The notes: generated from the sequence alone by a model not told the origin. A stretch of 64,000 nt of DNA from JALOLG01 sp963776935 (GCA_963776935.1 CAVZOP010000009.1:124001-188000); one strand, 5' to 3'. Shown: positions 33,132 to 42,392, counted from the first letter of the stretch. Program-made: numbers and translations.

Positions 33132-35985
33132 CGAGCCCCAACTCGTCGAGCACGCTGTCGTAGGTCCGTCGCGCTCGCGCCGCCGCACCGCTCTCACCGC
33201 GTGCCGTGTGGGCGCCGATCAGGACGTTCCACATCGTGTCGTCGAAGCGATCGAGCTGCAGCCCACGTTCGGCCATCGCCAGCGCTTCGGCTGTGTCACC
33301 GCGTTGGTACGCGGCGCTGGCGGCCAAGCGGGCGGTGGCACCGGCCGCCACTCGCAGCACGTCGCGGGCCTCGACGACCCAATCGGCCGAGCCCTCCTCG
33401 GTGAGCAGATCACCGCGGTACCAGTCGAGCGCCTGACGGGCGGCGGCGCCGAGCCGGTCGACGTCGCCGTCGCCGTGTGCCCGGCGCGCCTCGTCGACCG
33501 CTCGCCGGAAGGCGCGGACGTCGGCGACGTCATGCGGTTCGACGGCCAGCGAGTACCCATCGCCGGCGCGCTCGACACCGTTGCTCCAGCCGGCGCGTTC
33601 GAGCTGCTTGCGTACGGACGACACGGCCACTTGGAGGCTGCGCAGCGCCGACTCGGCGTCGTTGTCCGACCACAGCGCGGCGCACAGCACGTCGCGGTGC
33701 ACGGGGCGAGGGGCGTGCGTCGCCAGGAGGTGGAGCACCGAACGCGCCCGGGGTCGTAGGACACTGAGGTCGACCGCCCGGCCGTTGACCGTCAGCTCGA
33801 AACCACCGAGGCAGGTGACCACGACATCTCGACGACCTGGGCTGCTGTCGTGAGCCACCGTTCGGTCAGTGCCGGCGGTGTCGTCATCGTTGGCAACGGC
33901 GCTGTCGGTCGGCGGCTCCGTACGGACCCGGCCGCCCGGACCGTCGGACGCGCGCCGGTGAGATGCCCCGTCCGTCCCGCGGCGCCGCGCCAGCTGGGCG
34001 ATCAGGGGATGGGTCCGGAGGTCCGGGAGCTGCATCGAACGGTGCATCCGCGGCGCCGTGCGATCGGGATCGGCGGTCGCGAGCGCGGTGAGGGCGATCA
34101 ACTCGATCAACGTCGCTCCGTGTTGGCGGGCGATCTCGGCCGTTCGCTCCAGCTCCTCGACTGCCGGAGCGGCGGCGGCGAGACGGCTCATACCGACCGA
34201 CAGCCCGCACAGCATCCGCCCCCACGGGTCGCCGTCGAGCTCACACCGGTCGGCGATGTGGCGGACTCGGTCGGTGCCGCCGCGGCGGTCGACCACCGAG
34301 ACGACGATGCGGGCCAGGCGCGCCAGCCATTCGCTGTCGAGCGTGTCGGCGAGGAAGTCCATCTCCTCGATCGCGGCCGCGGTCACACCGTCGCGCGCGA
34401 CGTCGCACATCGCCCGCCCGAGCCGGGCCGCGGCGAGACTCCAGCTCGGCGCGGGGTCGTGTTGCAGGGCCCGGTCGAAGCTCCGGCGGGCGTCGTCGAC
34501 ACGACCGGTGGCGAGGTGCAGCAAGCCCGCCGCAACCGCGCCCTGGGCGACATCGAACCGGTCCAGCCGATGGGCGGCTCCCAACGGGTCGACCCGCAAC
34601 CCGCGTCGCAGCTCGCCGAGCCAGCCGGCCGGCTCGGCTGCGAACGGGTCGAGGAAGCTCTCGATGTCGAGCCGCTCACGCCGGCACGAGTCGCCGTCGG
34701 TGCTGTCGCCGAACAACCGCGAGGCGCGCTGGTAGTAGTCGATCGCGGCGCGGAACTTTCCAGCTGCGAGTGACGCTCGTGCCCTCGCCAGTACCAGCCA
34801 CGGGTCGTCGTCGGCGACGCTGGTGGGCAACAGGTCGAGCCATTCGAACGAGCGGGCGAACGGCTCCGCGGTTGCCGAGCCGGCGAGCCGGCTGACGTCG
34901 TCCCAGTGGCCGGCACGGGCATGGCAGCGCAACGCTTCGCTCTCGTAGCCGGCTTCCTCGAGGAGCGGGGCGGCGAGCGCGAAGCGCTCCGTGAGCGCAC
35001 TGGTACCGACCAGGTGGCCGAGCTCGGTCTCGAGGTGTGATCGCAGCACCTCGTGGTACCGGTACGTGCCGTCGTCGAGCGGCATCACGAACTGTTCGAG
35101 CTCTTCGAGTTGCCAGAGCTCGGCATCGCTGCCGTCACGGGCAAGGAGCTTGTCGGCGAGCGCCCCGTTGACGACTCCCAGGACCGACGTGTCGAGCAGG
35201 AACGCGCGGAGATTGTCCGGGAGCGTGTCGAGCACGTTGCGGGTGAGGTACTGGCGGGCGAGCGACGAGCGACTCGACGCGACGTCGATCAGGCGCCGCT
35301 GCTCGGACGGCGGCTTGTGCCGCACCGCGAGGTGGAACAACTGGAATCCGGCCGCCCACCCCTCGATGCGTTGGGTGAGCCGGGCGACGTCCTCCGGCGA
35401 CAGGCGCAGCCCGCACACCTCGTTCAGCAGCTGCTCGGCCTCCCAGGTGCGGAACCGGAGGTCGTCGGGCCCGATCTCGAGCAACTCGCCGGTGAGCCGC
35501 AACCGGCTGACATCGAACGTCGGCATGGTGCGCGTGCCGATCGCCAGGCCGATGTGATCGGGCGCGTCGACGATGAGCCGGGCGACCGCCGCTTCTGCCG
35601 GCCGGCCGCGGATCTCGTGGAGGTCGTCGATGACGACCACGATCGGGCGGTCGGCGACCGCCTCGAAGCCATGGATCGCGTCGTCGATCGTGACCCAACC
35701 GGCGGTCTCGCGGCCGAGCGCCGTCGCCCACCCGTGATCGAGGTGGGCGACGAACCGCTCGACCGAACCGTCGAGTGGATCCGTGCGCAGCCAGATCGTC
35801 GTGGCGTCGGTGACGGTCGCGAACTGGGCGAGGGCGGTGGTCTTGCCGGAGCCGGCCGGCGCGACCACGAGTGTGGCACGGACCTCGCGAATTCGACCGA
35901 GCAGCGTGTCGATGCGCTCGCGTTGGAGGGCGCGGATACGTGGGATTCGCGTCTTGGCGCCGATGACGCTCTCGCGCGATGCCAC
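33100..35985 (-). CDS. STAND ATPase regulator with C-terminal SARP-type DNA-binding and BTAD domains
   Basis: 961 residues. The N-terminus resembles MalT: RESVIGAKTRIPRIRALQRE, Walker A APAGSGKTTAL, Walker B PIVVVIDDLHE and GWAAGFQLFHLAV. A TPR-like middle follows. Instead of MalT's LuxR helix-turn-helix, the end is an OmpR-type winged helix (VVTCLGGFELTVNGRAVDLS ... SVRKQLERAGWSNG) followed by a BTAD domain, i.e. a SARP module. GTG 35985 is chosen because GAGGAGG stands five to six bases upstream. It is convergent with the last injection gene, overlapping by 32 bases. A pathway-specific activator of the eCIS is the natural inference. Confidence 0.87.
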   Translation of the reverse strand: MASRESVIGAKTRIPRIRALQRERIDTLLGRIREVRATLVVAPAGSGKTTALAQFATVTDATTIWLRTDPLDGSVERFVAHLDHGWATALGRETAGWVTIDDAIHGFEAVADRPIVVVIDDLHEIRGRPAEAAVARLIVDAPDHIGLAIGTRTMPTFDVSRLRLTGELLEIGPDDLRFRTWEAEQLLNEVCGLRLSPEDVARLTQRIEGWAAGFQLFHLAVRHKPPSEQRRLIDVASSRSSLARQYLTRNVLDTLPDNLRAFLLDTSVLGVVNGALADKLLARDGSDAELWQLEELEQFVMPLDDGTYRYHEVLRSHLETELGHLVGTSALTERFALAAPLLEEAGYESEALRCHARAGHWDDVSRLAGSATAEPFARSFEWLDLLPTSVADDDPWLVLARARASLAAGKFRAAIDYYQRASRLFGDSTDGDSCRRERLDIESFLDPFAAEPAGWLGELRRGLRVDPLGAAHRLDRFDVAQGAVAAGLLHLATGRVDDARRSFDRALQHDPAPSWSLAAARLGRAMCDVARDGVTAAAIEEMDFLADTLDSEWLARLARIVVSVVDRRGGTDRVRHIADRCELDGDPWGRMLCGLSVGMSRLAAAAPAVEELERTAEIARQHGATLIELIALTALATADPDRTAPRMHRSMQLPDLRTHPLIAQLARRRGTDGASHRRASDGPGGRVRTEPPTDSAVANDDDTAGTDRTVAHDSSPGRRDVVVTCLGGFELTVNGRAVDLSVLRPRARSVLHLLATHAPRPVHRDVLCAALWSDNDAESALRSLQVAVSSVRKQLERAGWSNGVERAGDGYSLAVEPHDVADVRAFRRAVDEARRAHGDGDVDRLGAAARQALDWYRGDLLTEEGSADWVVEARDVLRVAAGATARLAASAAYQRGDTAEALAMAERGLQLDRFDDTMWNVLIGAHTARGESGAAARARRTYDSVLDELGLVTSPAGTPAR

Positions 35986-36127
35986 AGTCACCTCCTCGGT
36001 CGGTCCGCCCCGGGACGCCCCTCGTCCGGGCAAACGTACCAACGGGCGACGAGGCCCCGCGCCGAATACTCCGGAGCCGTCCCGCGGGATCCGCGAATCC
36101 GGGCGCGGCGGCTGCTTTCATCGACGT

Positions 36128-36961
36128 GTGCTGTCATCCAAGGGCCGGGCGCGGCGCGACTCGTCGCAGCGACTGCCGTTGCCCGCACTGGTGCTCGCCG
36201 GCATCGCCGTGGTGTTCTTCGCGCTGCCGTTCATCGGGCTGCTCTGGCGGGTGCCGTGGGGCGAGGCGTGGGACGTGCTCACCACCGAGTCGGTTCGCAC
36301 CGCGTTCGCGTTGTCGATCCGCTGTTCGCTGTGGGCCACGCTGCTCTCGCTCGTTTTCGGCGTGCCACTGGCATGGCTGCTGGCGCGGGTCGAGTTCCCT
36401 GGACGCGGCATCGTGCGCGCCCTCTGCACGCTCTCGATGGTGCTGCCACCCGTGGTCGGCGGCGTCGCGCTGTTCTTCTCGTTCGGGCGCCGCGGCCTGT
36501 TCGGCCAATACCTCGACCGGTGGTTCGGGGTGACGTTGCCGTTCTCGACCAAGGGGGTCGTGCTGGCGCAGACGTTCGTCTCGATGCCGTTCCTGATCCT
36601 GACGATGGAGGCCGCCCTGCGCCAGCTCGATCGGCGGTTCGAGGATGCGGCCCGGACACTCGGCGGGTCGCGCTGGTACGTGTTCCGTCGAGTGACGCTC
36701 CCGTCGGTGCGACCGGCGCTCGTGGCCGGCAGTGTGCTGGCGTGGGCGCGGGCATTGGGGGAGTTCGGCGCCACGATCACGTTCGCCGGGAACTTCCCCG
36801 GCACGACCCAGACGATGCCGCTGGCGACGTACCTCGCGCTCGAGTCGAACCCGGAGGAGGCGTTGGTCCTGAGCCTCGTGCTCGTCGCCGTCTCGTTCGC
36901 CGTCCTCGTCGGGCTCCGTGACCGGTGGCTCGGCGGCGTCGTCGCGTCGGGTGCTGCATGA
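36128..36961 (+). CDS. modB: Molybdate ABC transporter permease
   Basis: 277 residues, five to six membrane helices, of the molybdate/tungstate/sulfate permease family. The cytoplasmic EAA loop reads EDAARTLGGSRWYVFRRVTL. Other landmarks are VLPPVVGGVALFFSFGRRG and ARALGEFGATITFAGN, typical of ModB. The GTG at 36128 is the first good start before the hydrophobic region; no clear ribosome site. The stop overlaps the ATG of the ATPase gene (ATGA). No periplasmic-type binding protein gene lies within the window neighbourhood, so ModA must be elsewhere or the system is a relative with another anion. Confidence 0.88.
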   Translation: MLSSKGRARRDSSQRLPLPALVLAGIAVVFFALPFIGLLWRVPWGEAWDVLTTESVRTAFALSIRCSLWATLLSLVFGVPLAWLLARVEFPGRGIVRALCTLSMVLPPVVGGVALFFSFGRRGLFGQYLDRWFGVTLPFSTKGVVLAQTFVSMPFLILTMEAALRQLDRRFEDAARTLGGSRWYVFRRVTLPSVRPALVAGSVLAWARALGEFGATITFAGNFPGTTQTMPLATYLALESNPEEALVLSLVLVAVSFAVLVGLRDRWLGGVVASGAA

Positions 36962-38013
36962 GTCTCGACGCGTCCGTCGACGTGCGACTCGGCTCCCTCC
37001 ATCTCGATGTCGAGCTCACCGTCGGAGCGGGCGAGATCGTCGCCCTGTTCGGACCGAACGGAGCCGGCAAGTCGACCGTGCTGCGATGTCTCGCCGGGCT
37101 GCTGCCGATCGACCACGGCCGGATCACGATCGACGAGTTGGTGCTCGACGACCCGGTGGCCGATGTGTTTCTGCTGCCCGAGCAACGTCCGATCGGAGTC
37201 GTGTTCCAGAGCTACCTGCTGTTCGCTCATCTCACGGCGCTCGAGAACGTGGCGTTCGGGCTGCGCGCACGGGGAATGGGCAAACGCGAGGCGCGCCAGC
37301 GCGCCGGCGAGTGGCTCGAGCGGGTCGGGCTGTCAGACCACGCCGGTCACAAGCCGCCGGCGCTCTCGGGCGGGCAGGCGCAACGGGTCGCGCTCGCCCG
37401 CGCCCTGGCGAGCGATCCCCGGTTGCTGCTGCTCGACGAACCGTTGGCCGCCCTCGATGCCGGCAGTCGAGGTGAGATGCGGCGCGAGCTGCGGCGCCAC
37501 CTCGCCAGCTTCGACGGGATGCGTCTCTTGGTGACACACGACCCGATCGACGCCCACGCCCTCGCCGACCGGGTGATCGTGCTGGAGGCGGGCAGCGTGG
37601 TGCAGTCGGGAACGCTCGCCGACGTGACCGCCCACCCTCGCTCCTCGTACGTCGCCGACCTCGTGGGCATCAACCTGCTCGCCGGCACACTCGCCGGCCA
37701 TGTGCTCACAACGCCGACGGGTGCGACCATCGTGACCGCGTCCGCCCAGCCCGACGGTGAGGCGTTCGCGGCGATCCGCCCGCAGGCGATCTCGCTGCAC
37801 CTCGAACACCCCGACGGCAGTCCCCGCAACACGTGGAGATGTGTGGTGGCCGATGTCGACCGCCTCGCTGACCGCGTGCGCGTCACGTTGGAGGGCGAGG
37901 TGCCGCTCGTCGCCGAGATCACCCCGGCGGCGCTCGTGGCGCTCGAACTGCGACCCGGCGATCCGGTCTGGGCGGCCGTCAAGGCGTCTGAGGTCACCAG
38001 CTATCCGATGTGA
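36958..38013 (+). CDS. modC: Molybdate-type ABC transporter ATP-binding protein
   Basis: 351 residues. ABC domain with Walker A FGPNGAGKST, signature LSGGQAQRVALARAL, Walker B LLLLDEPLAALD and the switch His in VTHDPIDAHALAD. The C-terminal 90 residues form a TOBE-like domain (DVDRLADRVRVTLEG) that in ModC binds molybdate for feedback. It is translationally coupled to modB and energises its import. It ends 62 bases from the convergent ATP-grasp gene; no strong hairpin is seen between. Confidence 0.9.
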   Translation: MSLDASVDVRLGSLHLDVELTVGAGEIVALFGPNGAGKSTVLRCLAGLLPIDHGRITIDELVLDDPVADVFLLPEQRPIGVVFQSYLLFAHLTALENVAFGLRARGMGKREARQRAGEWLERVGLSDHAGHKPPALSGGQAQRVALARALASDPRLLLLDEPLAALDAGSRGEMRRELRRHLASFDGMRLLVTHDPIDAHALADRVIVLEAGSVVQSGTLADVTAHPRSSYVADLVGINLLAGTLAGHVLTTPTGATIVTASAQPDGEAFAAIRPQAISLHLEHPDGSPRNTWRCVVADVDRLADRVRVTLEGEVPLVAEITPAALVALELRPGDPVWAAVKASEVTSYPM

Positions 38014-38075
38014 CGCCTGCCGGCCGGAGTCCGTCGCTTCGCAACGCCGGTCTTCCCGCCGGGCGCCACGTCGCG

Positions 38076-39482
38076 TCATGCGGCCAGAGCCGATGCCAGC
38101 GGTCCGATCTCGGTGCCGAGGTGGCGGTCGGCGTACCGCCAGAAGTGCACGGCGCGTTCGCCGACCGAGTTCCCCACTGGGGTGTCGTCGGAGTCGAACG
38201 CGGCACGGACGAACGCGCCCGACGGCCCGGAGCCAACTGACACCACCGCCGTGCCGAACTCGACGTCATGATCGCCGCCGGCGGCCGGATGCCATGACTC
38301 ACCGTCGTACGCGAGATGGCAGTCCTCGACGGCGCTCAACCGGCATCCGGCAAACGCGCGCCAGGTGCCGCCGCTGCGTGTGGCGTCGGCGGCGACGACA
38401 AGGTCACGTTCGAGGTCGTAGGGGTCGTACTGGAGGGCGACGCCACCGACGAGCGCGTCGAGCAGCAATTGCAGTGGGAGGTCAGGGAGGCCCCTCAGCA
38501 TGACGTTCAATCCGGCGCCCACGCGAGGGTTCAGCTCGGTGGGTAGGAAACCTCGGTCGCTGGCGACGCCGTCGATCGTGAACGCGCCCCGGAACCCGAC
38601 CTCCGCCCGCAGGAGCGCACCAGTCGTGCGAGCGATCTCCCGCATCGAGGTACGGGTCGCGAGTGGCGGGTCGAAGAACGTCGAGCAGCCGGCATAGAAG
38701 AATGCGCCGTCGGGATGGTCGGGCGGTCGCCGCAATGTCACCATCTCGACGGGTCGGCCGGCGGCGACGTGCTCATCGAACACGATCCCGTGGATGCTGC
38801 ACGGGACGCCCTCGAGAAATGGCATCACCCGCACCCTGTCGCAGTGCGCGCCGAAGAACGTCACGGCACGATCCGCGTCGGAAGCCGTGCGAACCCACCG
38901 CACGAACTCGGCCCCGCCGTTGAAGCCCTCCCGGGCGTCCCCCGACCAGACGGTGCCATCTCCGGCATCCACCTGTGACGCGGCGTGTGCGAGGGCGTCC
39001 GCCTCTGCGGGCACGACAACGGCTGGAGCGTGGTCCACTCGAGCGCGATCCCACAACGCATCGACGACGGTCTTGTCCTCGAGGGCCACCCACTCGGGTC
39101 GCCGGTAGGCGAGGAATGGTCGCCCGTCGAGGTGTGTGGCGGTGTTCAAGAAGGTGCCGATCACCTGTGCCTCCGACCGCGGATCGAAGGCGCGGACGGC
39201 ATCGATGAGCATCGCCGGCGGGCGCTCGAGCTTGGCGAGGTGCCGGTGCAGACCGTCGAGCATCGACGTGGCCGGTTCGGGCTCCAGGGCGAAGATCTCG
39301 ACATCGTCGGGCAGGGGACCAACGCCATTCCCGCCGGTCGCGATCACGAGCACCGACGACGCGCCGAGTTCCCGTGCCAACCCGGCCACGGGAGTGAACG
39401 CGGCCGCGACCTCTCCGGCGAAGATGACCTTGCGTCCCTCGAACAAAGGACGCACGACCTCCACGTACCGCGCCAGGTCCAC
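38076..39482 (-). CDS. ATP-grasp-like protein of unknown substrate
   Basis: 468 residues. The C-terminal half has an ATP-grasp look: VRVMPFLEGVPCSIHGIVFD as a central strand pair, then AEVGFRGAFTIDGVASDRGF and the metal-binding ELNPRVGAGLNVM. The N-terminal part (KVIFAGEVAAAF, SVLVIATGGNGVGPLPDD) looks like a nucleotide-binding pre-grasp domain. Such enzymes ligate a carboxylate to an amine or thiol using ATP. The GTG start follows a TAGCGT -10 by six bases. It is monocistronic, and no neighbour reveals a pathway. Confidence 0.7.
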   Translation of the reverse strand: MDLARYVEVVRPLFEGRKVIFAGEVAAAFTPVAGLARELGASSVLVIATGGNGVGPLPDDVEIFALEPEPATSMLDGLHRHLAKLERPPAMLIDAVRAFDPRSEAQVIGTFLNTATHLDGRPFLAYRRPEWVALEDKTVVDALWDRARVDHAPAVVVPAEADALAHAASQVDAGDGTVWSGDAREGFNGGAEFVRWVRTASDADRAVTFFGAHCDRVRVMPFLEGVPCSIHGIVFDEHVAAGRPVEMVTLRRPPDHPDGAFFYAGCSTFFDPPLATRTSMREIARTTGALLRAEVGFRGAFTIDGVASDRGFLPTELNPRVGAGLNVMLRGLPDLPLQLLLDALVGGVALQYDPYDLERDLVVAADATRSGGTWRAFAGCRLSAVEDCHLAYDGESWHPAAGGDHDVEFGTAVVSVGSGPSGAFVRAAFDSDDTPVGNSVGERAVHFWRYADRHLGTEIGPLASALAA

Positions 39483-39488
39483 GGCGTC

Positions 39489-39494
39489 ACGCTA
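39489..39494 (-). promoter_or_regulatory. -10 box TAGCGT of the ATP-grasp-like gene (leaderless)
   Basis: On the minus strand TAGCGT ends six bases before GTG 39482, predicting an mRNA that begins at or within a base of the start codon. Confidence 0.45.
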
Positions 39495-39543
39495 GGTGCG
39501 CGAGTGCCCCGGTATCGAACGTGTTCAGCGAAATCGGACGGGT

Positions 39544-40101
39544 TCAGGCGTACTTCGGGTAGTCGTCGGTCATCAGACTGATGTAGGCGTTGGTCTGCAT
39601 CGTGTACCGGTTGACCTTCAACTGGAAGTCGAACTGGCCGCGTGGGTGCTTCCCAGTGATCAGGATCGTGAACCACGTCACGATCGTCACGAAGAAGTTG
39701 GCGAACCCGAGCACGGCGGCGATGAAGATGGCGGGAATCGCCCAGATGATCCGCAGCCCGGCCGTCAGACGGTTGACCGGCTCGTCGTAGTCGAGGTTGT
39801 ACCGCACCGGCGTCTTGCCGGCGTCGTCGATGAACCCTGGGTACTCGTCGAACAGCAACCCGGCGTAGGTGTTCACGCAACTGGCGTAGGCGAGGTACTT
39901 GTTGCTGAAGTTGAACAGGCCCTGGTTGCGCTTGCCGGTGAACACTTGGATGAACCAATGGATGACGGATACGAGTTCGACGGCGTACCCCCACGCCCCG
40001 ACGATCAGCAGGTGGGGGATGGCGAGGATGATGCGGATCGCGACAGTTCCCCGGTTGCGCGGACCTTCGTTGTGCGGGACATCGAGTTGGACTTGTGCCA
40101 T
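39544..40101 (-). CDS. DUF4389 membrane protein
   Basis: 185 residues with the DUF4389 pattern: IRIILAIPHLLIVGAWGYAV, IQVFTGKRNQGLFNFSNKYL, then a second half repeating it (LRIIWAIPAIFIAAVLG ... ILITGKHPRGQFDFQLKVNR). The duplicated helix-pair plus 'TGKxxxGxFxF' loop is the family signature. Four membrane segments are expected. Function unknown; these proteins are widespread in actinobacteria. ATG 40101 is supported by GAGGAG ten bases upstream. Confidence 0.85.
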   Translation of the reverse strand: MAQVQLDVPHNEGPRNRGTVAIRIILAIPHLLIVGAWGYAVELVSVIHWFIQVFTGKRNQGLFNFSNKYLAYASCVNTYAGLLFDEYPGFIDDAGKTPVRYNLDYDEPVNRLTAGLRIIWAIPAIFIAAVLGFANFFVTIVTWFTILITGKHPRGQFDFQLKVNRYTMQTNAYISLMTDDYPKYA

Positions 40102-40203
40102 GCGGGCTCCTCGGGGACTCACGTTGCTGACGGCCGCCGAGGTTAGCCCTGGTGGTCACGCCCTGGTGCCGATGCCGCCCGCGCCATCACCCGGAGCGTC
40201 CGC

Positions 40204-41265
40204 TCAGTCGAGGCGGGCGCTGATCCAGCGCTGGAAATCGGCGATGGGTTCCTCGAGCGGTGTCAAACGCAGGCGATCGATGAGACCGCTGGAGAGGCCG
40301 ACCTGGACACGCGCGCACGTCGCCATGTCCTCGCGATGGACGTCGGCGAGCGTCTCCATCGAATCCGCCGCCTGGCCGGCGGCGAACCCCGCGATCTGAT
40401 CGGGATGGGCGAGCAGGTACCACGTCACGACGTGTCGCGTGACGTCGACCGGAACGACGTGGAGCCAGAACGCGTACCGCGACATGCTGCCGCCGAGCAG
40501 CAGCGGGAACGCCGACCACACCGACAGGTCGCGCGATCGATCCGGCGGCAGGCCGGGGATCCAGGTGCTCGGGTCGCCGACGATCTCCTCGATGCTCTCC
40601 ACCGTCATCGCCACCCACGGCGCACCGCCATTCGGGACGATTCGGGTGGTGCGCGCCGGCTGGACCGCCTCGACCGTCTCACGGTGCGTCCCGAGGTGGT
40701 GGTAGCACTCGATCCAGTTCTCGACCATCACCTTCCAGTTCCATGTCGACTCGAAGCGCTTCTCGGCGACGGTGACGAGCTCGCCCCAGTTCCACGGTGC
40801 GATCGAGTCGGCGAGCCCGGCCAGGTCGTCGAACGGCTCTGGTGCGTCGGCGGAGAGGTTGACGAGCACGAACCCCTCCCAGATCACGTGCCGCACCTCC
40901 CGCAGGCACACTCCGTCGAGATCGCCTCCTTCGGCGAGCGGGGCGCCGATGAACGAGCCGTCGAGCCGGTACGCCCACCGGTGATACGGGCACACCAAGG
41001 TCGACGCGTGTCCAGGGCCATCGTCGACGAGTTGCGAGGCGCGATGGGCGCACACGTTCGCCAGGACGCGGACCGCACCGTGATCACGAACTGCGACGAC
41101 CGGCTCGCCCACCAGCGTGACGCCGAACCGACTTCCATGTTCGCCGAGTTGGTCGACCCGGCACACGGGGAGCCACGAGGTCCGCAGCACACGCTCGACC
41201 TCGACTGCGTACACGGTCGGGTCGACGTAGTCGCTCGGCCGGAGTGACGGTTGCAGATCGGTCAT
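40204..41265 (-). CDS. Rieske-type non-heme iron oxygenase, large subunit
   Basis: 353 residues. The Rieske cluster site is complete: CAHRAS (about residue 82) and CPYHRWAYRLDG (about 102). The mononuclear iron site is ENWIECYHHLGTHRE, with two His ligands, and an Asp or Glu follows in the C-terminal part. It resembles aromatic-ring or quaternary-amine monooxygenase alpha subunits (for example carnitine or glycine-betaine types). It needs a separate reductase, not found nearby. ATG 41265 follows a TACGAT -10 by six bases. Substrate unknown. Confidence 0.88.
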   Translation of the reverse strand: MTDLQPSLRPSDYVDPTVYAVEVERVLRTSWLPVCRVDQLGEHGSRFGVTLVGEPVVAVRDHGAVRVLANVCAHRASQLVDDGPGHASTLVCPYHRWAYRLDGSFIGAPLAEGGDLDGVCLREVRHVIWEGFVLVNLSADAPEPFDDLAGLADSIAPWNWGELVTVAEKRFESTWNWKVMVENWIECYHHLGTHRETVEAVQPARTTRIVPNGGAPWVAMTVESIEEIVGDPSTWIPGLPPDRSRDLSVWSAFPLLLGGSMSRYAFWLHVVPVDVTRHVVTWYLLAHPDQIAGFAAGQAADSMETLADVHREDMATCARVQVGLSSGLIDRLRLTPLEEPIADFQRWISARLD

Positions 41266-41271
41266 TGGCGA

Positions 41272-41277
41272 ATCGTA
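41272..41277 (-). promoter_or_regulatory. -10 box TACGAT of the Rieske oxygenase gene (leaderless)
   Basis: TACGAT on the minus strand is separated by six bases from ATG 41265. The same hexamer and spacing occur before the ACC deaminase gene. Confidence 0.5.
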
Positions 41278-41342
41278 CGACGGCTCCGCACGCACGATTT
41301 CCGGCACCGGACCGAGCCGGTCGCTGCCGCGACGGGATCGGG

Positions 41343-42380
41343 TCAGAGGACTCCGGCGTACGCAGACAGGCACGGCTGCCCACCGAGGTGGGCATAGAGG
41401 ACCCTTGATCCGGCCGGGATCTCACCGGAGGTGATCATGCCGATCATGCCCGCCATCGACTTGCCCTCGTAGACCGGATCGGTGAGCATCCCCTCCAACC
41501 TGGCGCACGTCTTGATGGCATCGATCGTCCGCGCGTCTGGGATCCCGTAGATCCCCGCGTGGTAGCCATCGACGACGGTGATCTCCGCTTCGGTCAGGTC
41601 GCGGCCGACGCCGATCATCTCGGCGGTGCGCCTCGCGATTCGCGCGACCTGCGCTCGCGTCTTGTCGATGGTCGCCGAGGCGTCGATACCGATCACGTGT
41701 CGGTCGGTCCGCTCCTCGAGGGCGAAGCCGGCGATCATCCCGGCATGCGTCGAGCCGGTGACGGTGCAGACGACGATGTGGTCGAAGAAGATGTCGTGCT
41801 CGGATTCCTGCACGGCGACCTCGCGCGCCCAGTTGGCGAACCCGAGCCCGCCCAGCGGGTGGTCCGAGGCGCCCGCAGGGATGGGGTACGGCGTGCCGCC
41901 CGCCTCGACGACCGAATCGAGCGCTCGTTGCCAGCTGTCGCGAATCCCGATGTCGAAGCCGGCCGGGTCGAGGCGCACGTCGCCACCCATGATCCGCGAG
42001 AGTTGGATGTTGCCGACCTTGTCGTAGACGACGTCGGGCCAGTCGACCCACGCTTCCTGCACGGTCACCGACTTGAGCCCGAGGTGGGCGGCGACGCCGG
42101 TGACCTGACGGGTGTGGTTCGACTGCACGCCACCGATCGAGACCAACGTGTCGCAGCCCTTGGCGAGCGCGTCCGGCACGAGGTACTCGAGCTTGCGGGT
42201 CTTGTTGCCTCCGAACGCGATGCCCGAGTTGCAGTCCTCCCGCTTGGCCCAGATCTCGACGCGGCCGCCGAGGTGGGCGCTGAGGCGCGGCAGTGGATGG
42301 ATGGGTGACGGGCCGAACGTGAGCGGGTAGCGCTCGAAGTCGTCGAGACGTGTCTGTTCGGGAGCGGCCGGATCGGACAT
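41343..42380 (-). CDS. acdS: 1-aminocyclopropane-1-carboxylate (ACC) deaminase
   Basis: 345-residue PLP enzyme converting ACC, the plant ethylene precursor, to 2-oxobutyrate and ammonia. The Schiff-base Lys lies in FGGNKTRKLEYL, followed by SIGGVQSNHTRQVTGVAA. The diagnostic residues separating it from D-cysteine desulfhydrase favour ACC deaminase: Tyr-Glu in DPVYEGKSMAGMIGM, and Leu in VLYAHLGGQP, where the desulfhydrase has Thr. ATG 42380 follows a TACGAT -10 by six bases. It suggests contact with plants, algae or their exudates, though marine and soil actinobacteria also carry it. Confidence 0.92.
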   Translation of the reverse strand: MSDPAAPEQTRLDDFERYPLTFGPSPIHPLPRLSAHLGGRVEIWAKREDCNSGIAFGGNKTRKLEYLVPDALAKGCDTLVSIGGVQSNHTRQVTGVAAHLGLKSVTVQEAWVDWPDVVYDKVGNIQLSRIMGGDVRLDPAGFDIGIRDSWQRALDSVVEAGGTPYPIPAGASDHPLGGLGFANWAREVAVQESEHDIFFDHIVVCTVTGSTHAGMIAGFALEERTDRHVIGIDASATIDKTRAQVARIARRTAEMIGVGRDLTEAEITVVDGYHAGIYGIPDARTIDAIKTCARLEGMLTDPVYEGKSMAGMIGMITSGEIPAGSRVLYAHLGGQPCLSAYAGVL

Positions 42381-42386
42381 GTACGG

Positions 42387-42392
42387 ATCGTA
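42387..42392 (-). promoter_or_regulatory. -10 box TACGAT of the ACC deaminase gene (leaderless)
   Basis: TACGAT ends six bases before ATG 42380 on the minus strand. It forms part of a GTAC-N5-GTAC inverted repeat (42381-42393) that might bind a regulator. Confidence 0.5.
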
